Below, piece after piece: positions 18,970 through 28,264 of a stretch of 64,000 nt of DNA. The notes under the pieces are model-generated. The model was not told the DNA's origin, searched no databases, and saw only the letters and a program-made list of their open reading frames with translations. The stretch comes from Winogradskyella alexanderae (lineage in GTDB: Bacteria > Bacteroidota > Bacteroidia > Flavobacteriales > Flavobacteriaceae): NCBI RefSeq assembly GCF_020166335.1, contig NZ_JAIUJR010000005.1, positions 124,001-188,000 on the forward strand, in the 5' to 3' direction. Numbering within the stretch: position 1 is the first letter of the stretch; the number at the start of each line of letters is the position of its first letter. The translations under genes and the position numbers were made by a program.

Positions 18970-19968
18970 CTACAATCTGTAATAACTCTGGCTTGTACCT
19001 CGTGTACATGCACAGTTACTTGCGCCTTGGAAAAGATCTAGGCCTATGGTTACCATATGCGTACCTGTATTAAAGCCTGAAAGATCATTCATCGTTATCT
19101 GATAACTATAGGCAAAGTACAATCCGTTATACATAACACCTCCCATTGGACCAATATTGAGTGGATCTAAGAACTGATCATTCAAGAAACGATAAGAAGC
19201 GCCAATCCAATAGTAATTTCTATCCCTATTGAATTTACGATACTTGAAATTTATATCTGTCGCAGATCTATTATCACTGTCAAATAGTTGAAAGAAAACT
19301 GACGGTTCAAACTCAACGTCTTTATTTGTCTTACTGCGTAATACTAGCCCTGAGTAAAGCTGATAATTTAAAAGCTGATTTGGTTCAACACCAGTAAAGT
19401 CGTCAATGTCTTTTTCAATCAAATTATTGGCATTTAGACTAATAAAAAAGTTTCGCCATCGGTATAAAATACCTGCATCAAAATTGTTATTGTTTATAGC
19501 TCTATCGTCTGTGATACTTGGGTCTAAAATTGGAATTTCATATGTTGTGTTGAAATTTTCTATATCAATTCTAAAACTATTTATGTTGTATGAAATACCA
19601 AATGATAAATATTGCTTAGACTTGTAATCTAGTGTCAAATGGTGTGCATATGATATCTTCATACCCTTTTGTCTGGTATTACCGTTTTTATCATTATAAG
19701 CTGAAATTCCCACACCAGATCTATTAGCAAATCTAAAATCGGCATATAAAGACTGATTATCCGGGGCATTCTTTATGCCAACCCATTGTGTCAATCCGTT
19801 AGCTCTTATCTTCAAATTATCGCCGATTCCGGCATAAGTCGGTGAAATCACAAAATCGTTGTCTGCGAGATACTGCGTCCATACAGGTAAATTTAACTCC
19901 TGGCCATAACCGAAAGATAGCATTAAGAAACATATATAAAGTTTAAATTTTTTCATCGTATTCATCAT
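18970..19968 (-). CDS. sprF: SprF, PorP/SprF-family T9SS outer membrane protein
   Basis: The 332-residue protein has a signal peptide (KLYICFLMLSFGYGQ) and the PorP/SprF pattern of an outer membrane beta-barrel: LPVWTQYLADNDFVISPTYAG, then NQSLYADFRF and many alternating strands. In Flavobacterium johnsoniae SprF is required to secrete the adhesin SprB through T9SS (established knowledge). Here it lies 15 bp after the SprB-like gene on the same strand, matching that arrangement. The start may be any of three Met codons (19968, 19965, 19956). No clear terminator was found in the 68 bp after it. Confidence 0.85.
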   Translation of the reverse strand: MMNTMKKFKLYICFLMLSFGYGQELNLPVWTQYLADNDFVISPTYAGIGDNLKIRANGLTQWVGIKNAPDNQSLYADFRFANRSGVGISAYNDKNGNTRQKGMKISYAHHLTLDYKSKQYLSFGISYNINSFRIDIENFNTTYEIPILDPSITDDRAINNNNFDAGILYRWRNFFISLNANNLIEKDIDDFTGVEPNQLLNYQLYSGLVLRSKTNKDVEFEPSVFFQLFDSDNRSATDINFKYRKFNRDRNYYWIGASYRFLNDQFLDPLNIGPMGGVMYNGLYFAYSYQITMNDLSGFNTGTHMVTIGLDLFQGASNCACTRGTSQSYYRL

Positions 19969-19983
19969 ATAATTTTAGGGGGC

Positions 19984-22900
19984 TTACCTGTATAGTGTAA
20001 AATGTCCAACAAACTCTTTATCGACATTTGGGTCATTTGTTTTAACAACAAACCAATAATCACCTGTTGGCAATTCTTGTCCGTTATATCTACCATCCCA
20101 TACTTCACCAACTTGATACGTGGCAACCATCCGACCATATCTATCAAAAATGTCAAAGGTTAGATTTGGATAATTTTCTGTACATCCGGGTGACCATGTA
20201 TCGTATTCGCCGTCACCGTTTGGTGTAAACCAGTTAGGAATGCAGATATCTATAAATTCCAATTCGATCTGTGCTTCAGCCACACAGCCACTGCTGTCTA
20301 CAGCGGTAATAGTGTAAATACCTGTTTCTGTAATGATAAAAGAGGTTTCGTCTCCATAATCTTCACCATTCATATAAAAGGTATATTCACCTGAACCTCC
20401 TGTTGCATTGGCGATAATTTCATTGATTTCGCCTTCAGATAGTTGTAGTTCTACAGGTTCAAATCCTTCAATATCAAACAATGGTGTTGTTTGTTCACAT
20501 CCATTTGTATGTCTAACAGTTATGCTATGATCTGGGCCAACTGGTACGTTGTTGAAAATGTTACTTGGTTGGAATGGTCCACCGTCCAGTGAATAATCTA
20601 GATCATCCAAATTGGAAATGGAGTCGTCTACAGTGACTGTTACTGTATTGCCTTGAGAGTTATCTAAACAAACATATTCAACAATGAGGTCTGGATTTAT
20701 AAATACAGATTCTGGGAATGTAATATTCCACTCAGACTCACAGCCTTCAGCATCCCTGACATAAACGGTATGGTCTCCACCACCTAAGTCCATAAAGTCA
20801 AATTGTGACTGTGTTGGTAATCCTGTGGTATAAGGGCCGTCATAATTATCAAGACTAACACTATATGGTAGATTACCTCCAGCAATATCAATACTAAACT
20901 CACCGTTTGCATCGCCTGTGCATACTTCAGGATAGAAAGAATCCGGAACTATGCTTAGAATCACTTGTTCTGGTTCTGATATGGTAAAGTTGAACATTAG
21001 GTAACAACCCAATTCGTCTTGAACTATAATGTCATAATCACCAGGAGCAAGATTTTCGAAAATATTGGTTTCAAAAAATTGGTTAAGCTGTGGTGAAATA
21101 GCATACTTTATAATACCAGTGCCGCCAGTTGCTGTGATTTCTACTGATCCGTTTTCTGTTCCAGTACACGTAACGTCATTTATAGCTAGTGTTGCATCTA
21201 AACTTTCACTTGGTTCGGTAATTGAAATTGGAGCAGAGACAGCCGAACAATCTAGACTTTCAACTAAAACAACATAGTCGCCAGCTACTAGGCCAGTAAA
21301 ATATCCTGGGAGTTCTTCATTTGCTGTAATAGCATTCCCATTACCATCTTGTAATGTGTATACGTAGTCTCCCAATCCACCTTGTGCAGTCGCTGTTATT
21401 GTTCCGTTGTCATCACCAGCACAATTAATAAATGGATTTGTTGATTCAAGAACTACAGTCAATTCTGGTAATGGATCAATTGTTATTTCGTTAGATATTG
21501 CAGCAACACAATTATTTGCATCTCTCACGTAATACGCGTATGTTCCTGGATTAACATCAATTGTTGTAGATGTATTGAATGTTCCTAATATGTTGGTAAA
21601 GTTAGCATCATCACTGTACGTGTAATTTCCTGTACCACCTGAGGCACTTAGTGTAAGTGTACTATTCGTGTTACAGGTTTGGGTACTATTGACTACGAGA
21701 TTGGCCACAATAGGAGAAGGCTCAGCGATAACAATATCTAAGGACGTCATTGAACAATTAAGTCCATCTTCAATGGTGATATTATACATTCCTGCACCTA
21801 AATCTGTAAATATATTTGAGGTCTGCGGACCCGAGGAACTTGGTGTCGGCAATATAGTATTAAGTGTATATGTGTAATTACTTCCTTGGCCTCCTGAAAC
21901 ATTTGAAACGGTAATACTTCCGTTTTGATCACCAAAACATGCCAGTGTACTGTCACTAGCATTAAAATTGGCTGTTATAGGAGCAGGTTCTGATAACGTA
22001 ATATTTGTTGAAGCAATACAACCTTCAGCATCCCTTACAGTAATAGTGTAATTTCCAGCTGTTAAGTCCGTAAATGTACCATTACTTGAAAATGGAACCG
22101 TTGCATCACCTGATAATTCATATTCATAGTCGCCCCAACCACCTTCGGCAATGGCTACAATAGTCCCTTGATTATTATCACAAGTGACATTCGAGGTTTC
22201 CGTTGCTGTTACGTTTAAAGTATCTAATGGTGAAGGAACAATAACATCAGAACTAGCACTACAAAAAGGGAAATCTGTTTCCGTAATCACCACAGAATAA
22301 GTTCCACCAATTAATCCTGTAATTGTTAGTGGATTAGTTGCCGTATTTGTATTAACAACACCAAATACAGAAGTATTTGTACTATCGAAAACTTCATAGC
22401 TGTAAGTTCCGCTATAACCGTTAACCAACAAATCAAAACTTCCTGAATTATCTCCAAAACAAGCTACCAAATTAGGTGTTGTTGTTATCGTTGAAGGTGT
22501 TGCTTCAGGTACCGCAACGGTAATATCGGTTGTACATGAAGTAACCGTATCTGTAACGGTTATGGTGTAAATATCAGCAGGCAAACCTGAATAAATATTT
22601 CCGGTTAAAACTGCAGTTGCAGGATTTGGGCTAATAGTATATGTGTAACTTCCCGATCCTTCTGTTGCATTGATAGTTATTTCCCCATCATTATTATTAC
22701 AAGATGGACTCGCAGAAAGCGTTCCGTTTAATTCTACAGGAGCATATACATCAACAGAAACTAAGTTTCCACAACCATTAGCATCTTGTATTTCAATAGT
22801 ATGTGTACCAGAAAATAAATTTGATATTGTTAAAGGGAATGCCTGTACTTGATATGCACCACCATCAATACTAACACTATAAGGTGCTATTCCTGGGGTA

Positions 22901-25900
22901 TCTAGTGATACATTAATTTCAAAATTACCATCTGTTAATATACAATCATCCACGACATTCGCTGAGATAATAGGTGTATCATCTTGTGGTAATACCAAAA
23001 CAGGACTGCTAACCACACAATTATAAGCATCTAAAACGTGTATATAGTAATTACCAGCATCTTGGTTAAATATGCTGGTGTTAGACCAGCCTGCATCTGT
23101 AGCTAATGGTGCTGTTGCAGTGGTGGTAATTTGATATTCATAAGGAGGTGTACCATTAAAACCAAATGCGCTGATTACTCCAGAATTTGCATTACAATTT
23201 GCGTTCTGATCAATACTTACAGATAATTCTAGTGGGAAAGCAGATTCGGTAATGTTAAATGGACTTGTTACTACACCACAACCAGCATTTGGACCTGTAG
23301 TTTCGGTTACTAACACATAATAATTACCAAGTGGTAATAGCCCTAAATTAGAAATTGTCAACGATCCATTAGCATTTACTGTTCCAGAACCAGAAATACC
23401 AGTTGAAACTTGTGATAAGGAATCAAAAATTTCGTAATCAACATTTACGGCAGCTCCGTAAATACTATTTATTGTAAAACTAACATTACCGTCAGCGCTT
23501 CCTGTGCATGTAATATTTTCTGACCCAACTGCACTTAACGTTAAAGTAGAGCTTGTTGGTATTGGAGCCGTAGCTGGCTCATAATAACTACAATTTGTAG
23601 ATTGATCATATACGATAAAGGTATAAGAAACACCAGGTGTAAGACCTGTAAACGTAGCCGATTGACTGCCAGGTGCATCTTCTGGTATCCAAGATCCTGG
23701 TGGATTTGGATAAACCGAAATTGGGCCTTGGTAAATACTAAAGAAAAAAGGACCGCTACTAACCAGAGAACTTCCAATACTCACAACAGCCTCACCACCA
23801 GAAGCACAATTTACTGATGTATTGATATTAATATCTAAATCGGTAGGAGGTGAGGCCACTAATACATCCTGAACAAGGACTGAACAGCCGTTTGCATCTA
23901 CTACATTAATTTGATATAATCCAAAATCGACAACGTCAAAACTTACCGAAGTTGAACCCGTAGCATTAAGTTCTGAGTTTGAATAGCCATTCGTTCCAGT
24001 AACAAAATAATTGTACGGTGCTGTTCCTCCAGTAACCGAATCTACGATCACCGACCCTTGTGAAACACCACTAATCGAGCAACTTATATCTACAGTACTA
24101 TAGTTTACAATAATGGCATCTGGTTCGTTTATTATTAGCGTTTCAGTATCTGTACACGAATTGGCATCGGTTAAGGTCACGGTATATGAACCAGCAGGAA
24201 GATTTGATGTTTGCGTTCCATAATCAACTCCTGTTGAATCGTTAAACACGTTTAAAGTAAATGGTGGTATACCGGAAGAAGTATCTATAGTTACATCAAT
24301 TGAACCGTTAGAATCACCATTACATAATATATCTTGACTTTGTGTAATAAGATCAATTACAGGAGGCGATAATGGGCTTATCGTAATTTCTTGGGATAAT
24401 GCCGTACATCCATTAGCATCTGCTATTTCAAATTGGTAGGTACCATCAGTATTTGTTGTATAAGTAAAAGTAGGTCCAGTTGCACCTTGAGGCACAAAAG
24501 CACCACCATTAATTGATACAGCATAAGTATATGGTGAAGGACCCGAAATAGTTCCAGTAATTATTGCATCGGGACTAATTGTACAGTTTAAATCTTGAGT
24601 TAAAACAACATTTACTGTCGGTGTTGGGATTGGATCAATAGTATAAGATTCCACATAAGTACATCCATTTTCATCTCTAATTTGGAATGTGTATGTACCA
24701 GGTTCTAATCCAGAAAAACTATTCGATGTTTGATAAGGTGTCGAATTAATTGCTGGAGCAATAATTTGATATTCTATAATCCCTGTTCCTCCGATAACAC
24801 TTGTTACTGTAACAGTTGAAGTGTTCGTTGGACATGTTATTGGTGTAGAACTAAAATCCATGTTTGTTGGAGGATTTATTGGGTCAATAGTAACGCTATT
24901 AGCAACGTAAGTACAAATATTTCCATCACTTATTGTAATAGTATAAGTACCTGGAGTTAATCCATTAAACACATTACTAGCTTGATAATTTACACCATCA
25001 ATACTATACGTATAAGGCGGTGTTCCACCACTTACACTAGTAACTGTAATGGTTCCTGTGCCAACACATGAGAAATTTGATGTTAATTCGGCAGTTCCAG
25101 AAATTGCAGTATTTTCTGTTATTGTTACAATCTGGGAAGCTGTATAACAAACTGAACTACTAGATGTATATTGTACTACAACATCATAAGCCCCAGCAAT
25201 TAAACCTGTAAAAACTGAAGAATTTGAAAAGTTTGTGCCACCATCAATACTATATGCGATGCTATGCCCATTTGGATTAGTAACATTGATAGAAATAGTT
25301 CCTGTGTCACCTGTTCCACCGCATAAAATATCTGTTGTTGTAACGTCATAAATTGGTTCTGGTATGTTATCAACGTTTATAGTCGTCGATGCACTACAGT
25401 TATTAGAGTCAATAACTGTGATATCATAAGTTCCCGCTGAAGTAACTGGGTAAACTGGATCTGTTTGAAAGACCGTAGTACTATTGATGTAGTAGAAATA
25501 AGGAGGTGTTCCACCCTCAGGATAAATCGTTATTTCTCCATCACTACAAGATAAAGGTGTTGTTAAGGCTGCAGTAACTGAAAGTAATGGTGGATTAATA
25601 ATTGTTACATCCTCTGAATAAAGACATCCATTTTCGGATTCTACCGTAACCGTATACGTACCAGGATTTAAATTTTCAAAATTGTATGTATTCTCTAAAA
25701 TTGGCCCAATACTATTAACAAGTGTCGTACCGTTGTAAATAGAAAATGAATATTGAGGATCGATATCATTAGCCGCTAATAATACACTTCCTGGTTCACC
25801 ATGGCATAATGGTTGAACTACAGTTGCTTCTCCCGAAAATTCTCTATCTCTAATCAATACATCTAATACAGAGAAAATACATGGATTTGTTGGAACTCCA

Positions 25901-28197
25901 ATTTGCCTAACATAAACTGTATAACTACCTGGTGTAGAGATCGAAAATATATTACTTGTTTGATAATTTGTTCCATCGAGACTATATTCATAACCATTTG
26001 GTACATCATTTACAATGATACTACCTGGTGTTGTACAGATTATGTCATTTGCCGTAACTGTTGGCTCTAAAAGATTTGTATAAACATTAAAATAGAATTG
26101 ATTGAAACATCCTCCAGGATAGTTAATGGTTAATCTAAATTGACCGGCTGTATCCGCTAGAAAATTGGGCCCCGTAACAACTTCATTCCATGTGCATCCT
26201 GGGTCTTCATTAGCACAATCAGGATCTGTAACAGCCGCACAACTACCTTCATCTAACTGTTCCCAAATTATAGTTGTAGAATCGGAAATGTTAGTTTCAA
26301 TAAACCTTGAATCATCACCACCACATAAAAATATATTTGGTAGTAATTTTCCATCATTAGGACAGGTAACAACCTCGTCTGCATAAGGAATAACAGGATT
26401 CGTCACATCACCACCAAATAGTTCTACTTCAAAAACCTGTTCAATAGATTGACAAGGTGCAATTGCTGTATTGAATGAGTAATAAGTACCAGTGGCATTT
26501 ACCGTAATGGTCTGTGTTGTACCAATTACAGGAGAACCTGTTGGACTCGTAGACCAAGAATAGGAATCATAACCATCTGCAGCTGTTAATTCAACAGAGT
26601 CGCCACATAATATGACCTCTTCAACAAATTCACAGTCAAGATCGGCTAAAAAATTTGTTGCTTGAGGTGTCAATAGGCAACCAGTATTACTACTTAAACT
26701 TGGATCGTCTGTAATTTGAAATGTTGGATTAAAAAACCCATTATAAGTTGCAAAGGCTTGATTATTTATAATATTGGAACAAGCATCAGCAAGATCACTA
26801 CAGGTATCTACAACCTGAACTTCAATTCTGATTTCGTAAACCGGATCATTTTCTTCTACGAGCGAATTATCAATATCAAAAACTAGTTCTCTTGTTATAG
26901 GGTCATAACTTGAAACAGTTACACCAGGTGGCAAAATAAGATCCGACGGATAGTTAAAAATTATATTTATTGGCAGAACATCTCTAATTTGAAAGTTCGT
27001 TGCATTGTCATTTCCAATATTTTGAAAACCAATGACATAATTTAAGGAAGCACCAAGATCTACCAGTTCACCTCCTATATCGTTACCTAAATCATCTTCA
27101 ACAATTTTAGTTAGAACTATGTCTGGTTCTATAATTTCAACAGCAAAAGCAAAAAAGTATGGAAAATAAGTATCACCACTAGTTTCTAATGTTATTATAC
27201 CGGAGGTTGCGTCGTTTGCTATAACTGAGTTGCCTGGATTGGGAACGGCAATAACACCAGTATCAAAACCGAGTGTATTGGCACTGTTTGGAACTCTATT
27301 ATTAACAGGAGTGGCATCTAATCTCGTAACAGAACTATTAAAAAAATTGGTTGCAAGTCTATCTGCGGTAGAAAGGTTAACACCGTTAAGTAAAAGCTGA
27401 TCTCCAAGAATTGGACTATCACCTTCCAATGTTGCGAAGGCGAAGTTTGCTCTTACTGGAGCAGGAGCAGGAACAGTTCTAAAACCATCAACAGGAATAT
27501 CTAATGACGGATTAGCCCCTGGAACACTGATTGCACTGAAGCCATCAAAACTTGTAATAGATTTTCCAGGTAGAGTAGGATCTTCATAAACCACAAATAA
27601 TGACCATCCTGCAGACTGACCTGTACCATTATATGGATTAAAAGTTGCCGTCTCTCCTGTAGCAGATGATACATTTGCAACGGTATAAGTCCCTAGATCA
27701 TTTGTGAGCCCAGTTACAATATCTGTTACATTAGCAAAACAGGCATAAGAAAAACTATCGCCACCATCAACCGTTGTACCATTTGCATCATATATAATTT
27801 CACCTGTAATATCAAAGTAACCTCCTTCTGGCCCCATGAATTTAACTTCATTTATAGGAGCAGTACCTGGGTTTACTGCACCCCAATATAATCCGGCATA
27901 AATAATTCTATAACAGTTTGGATTGGGTATTTCCAAGTCTGCACTGGAGGAACTGAATGTTGTAGCATCACCATCAATGTCTATATATTGCATATCAACA
28001 TTGTGGTTGTATACATTTAAATTATTAAATGGATTATTATCTGGGCCAAGAATATTATTACCGATCAATAAAATGTCCCCTTTTAAATCTTGATTGAATC
28101 TTGGTGTAAACGGTTCATAATTTTGGGCAAATGATTGAAGCCCCATTACAATCGTTGTAACTAGAATTAAAATTCTTGAAAATGTAGGTCTTTTCAT
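19984..28197 (-). CDS. sprB: SprB-like giant cell-surface gliding adhesin with T9SS type B sorting domain
   Basis: This 2737-residue exported protein begins with a signal peptide ending SFAQ. An N-terminal region of about 480 residues contains a DUF11-like part (NDNATNFQIRDVLPINI). It is followed by about two dozen SprB-type repeats, each with a Cys start, GGTPPYTYSIDG-like core and GTYTITV..D..GC end. The C-terminal gliding motility-associated domain (FTPNGDGEYDTW, FDIFDRYGRMVATY, PTGDYWFVVK) directs T9SS export. SprB is the mobile adhesin moved along the cell during gliding. It is much shorter than the F. johnsoniae protein, which I recall as about 6500 residues. It lies between sprD and sprF, supporting orthology. 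Confidence 0.88.
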   Translation of the reverse strand: MKRPTFSRILILVTTIVMGLQSFAQNYEPFTPRFNQDLKGDILLIGNNILGPDNNPFNNLNVYNHNVDMQYIDIDGDATTFSSSSADLEIPNPNCYRIIYAGLYWGAVNPGTAPINEVKFMGPEGGYFDITGEIIYDANGTTVDGGDSFSYACFANVTDIVTGLTNDLGTYTVANVSSATGETATFNPYNGTGQSAGWSLFVVYEDPTLPGKSITSFDGFSAISVPGANPSLDIPVDGFRTVPAPAPVRANFAFATLEGDSPILGDQLLLNGVNLSTADRLATNFFNSSVTRLDATPVNNRVPNSANTLGFDTGVIAVPNPGNSVIANDATSGIITLETSGDTYFPYFFAFAVEIIEPDIVLTKIVEDDLGNDIGGELVDLGASLNYVIGFQNIGNDNATNFQIRDVLPINIIFNYPSDLILPPGVTVSSYDPITRELVFDIDNSLVEENDPVYEIRIEVQVVDTCSDLADACSNIINNQAFATYNGFFNPTFQITDDPSLSSNTGCLLTPQATNFLADLDCEFVEEVILCGDSVELTAADGYDSYSWSTSPTGSPVIGTTQTITVNATGTYYSFNTAIAPCQSIEQVFEVELFGGDVTNPVIPYADEVVTCPNDGKLLPNIFLCGGDDSRFIETNISDSTTIIWEQLDEGSCAAVTDPDCANEDPGCTWNEVVTGPNFLADTAGQFRLTINYPGGCFNQFYFNVYTNLLEPTVTANDIICTTPGSIIVNDVPNGYEYSLDGTNYQTSNIFSISTPGSYTVYVRQIGVPTNPCIFSVLDVLIRDREFSGEATVVQPLCHGEPGSVLLAANDIDPQYSFSIYNGTTLVNSIGPILENTYNFENLNPGTYTVTVESENGCLYSEDVTIINPPLLSVTAALTTPLSCSDGEITIYPEGGTPPYFYYINSTTVFQTDPVYPVTSAGTYDITVIDSNNCSASTTINVDNIPEPIYDVTTTDILCGGTGDTGTISINVTNPNGHSIAYSIDGGTNFSNSSVFTGLIAGAYDVVVQYTSSSSVCYTASQIVTITENTAISGTAELTSNFSCVGTGTITVTSVSGGTPPYTYSIDGVNYQASNVFNGLTPGTYTITISDGNICTYVANSVTIDPINPPTNMDFSSTPITCPTNTSTVTVTSVIGGTGIIEYQIIAPAINSTPYQTSNSFSGLEPGTYTFQIRDENGCTYVESYTIDPIPTPTVNVVLTQDLNCTISPDAIITGTISGPSPYTYAVSINGGAFVPQGATGPTFTYTTNTDGTYQFEIADANGCTALSQEITISPLSPPVIDLITQSQDILCNGDSNGSIDVTIDTSSGIPPFTLNVFNDSTGVDYGTQTSNLPAGSYTVTLTDANSCTDTETLIINEPDAIIVNYSTVDISCSISGVSQGSVIVDSVTGGTAPYNYFVTGTNGYSNSELNATGSTSVSFDVVDFGLYQINVVDANGCSVLVQDVLVASPPTDLDININTSVNCASGGEAVVSIGSSLVSSGPFFFSIYQGPISVYPNPPGSWIPEDAPGSQSATFTGLTPGVSYTFIVYDQSTNCSYYEPATAPIPTSSTLTLSAVGSENITCTGSADGNVSFTINSIYGAAVNVDYEIFDSLSQVSTGISGSGTVNANGSLTISNLGLLPLGNYYVLVTETTGPNAGCGVVTSPFNITESAFPLELSVSIDQNANCNANSGVISAFGFNGTPPYEYQITTTATAPLATDAGWSNTSIFNQDAGNYYIHVLDAYNCVVSSPVLVLPQDDTPIISANVVDDCILTDGNFEINVSLDTPGIAPYSVSIDGGAYQVQAFPLTISNLFSGTHTIEIQDANGCGNLVSVDVYAPVELNGTLSASPSCNNNDGEITINATEGSGSYTYTISPNPATAVLTGNIYSGLPADIYTITVTDTVTSCTTDITVAVPEATPSTITTTPNLVACFGDNSGSFDLLVNGYSGTYSYEVFDSTNTSVFGVVNTNTATNPLTITGLIGGTYSVVITETDFPFCSASSDVIVPSPLDTLNVTATETSNVTCDNNQGTIVAIAEGGWGDYEYELSGDATVPFSSNGTFTDLTAGNYTITVRDAEGCIASTNITLSEPAPITANFNASDSTLACFGDQNGSITVSNVSGGQGSNYTYTLNTILPTPSSSGPQTSNIFTDLGAGMYNITIEDGLNCSMTSLDIVIAEPSPIVANLVVNSTQTCNTNSTLTLSASGGTGNYTYSDDANFTNILGTFNTSTTIDVNPGTYAYYVRDANNCVAAISNEITIDPLPELTVVLESTNPFINCAGDDNGTITATAQGGLGDYVYTLQDGNGNAITANEELPGYFTGLVAGDYVVLVESLDCSAVSAPISITEPSESLDATLAINDVTCTGTENGSVEITATGGTGIIKYAISPQLNQFFETNIFENLAPGDYDIIVQDELGCYLMFNFTISEPEQVILSIVPDSFYPEVCTGDANGEFSIDIAGGNLPYSVSLDNYDGPYTTGLPTQSQFDFMDLGGGDHTVYVRDAEGCESEWNITFPESVFINPDLIVEYVCLDNSQGNTVTVTVDDSISNLDDLDYSLDGGPFQPSNIFNNVPVGPDHSITVRHTNGCEQTTPLFDIEGFEPVELQLSEGEINEIIANATGGSGEYTFYMNGEDYGDETSFIITETGIYTITAVDSSGCVAEAQIELEFIDICIPNWFTPNGDGEYDTWSPGCTENYPNLTFDIFDRYGRMVATYQVGEVWDGRYNGQELPTGDYWFVVKTNDPNVDKEFVGHFTLYR

Positions 28198-28264
28198 GGT
28201 TCTTAATTTTTTGCTTTAGAACTATCTCAAGGGCTTAGACAGATTTAAAGTATTGCTTAACTAT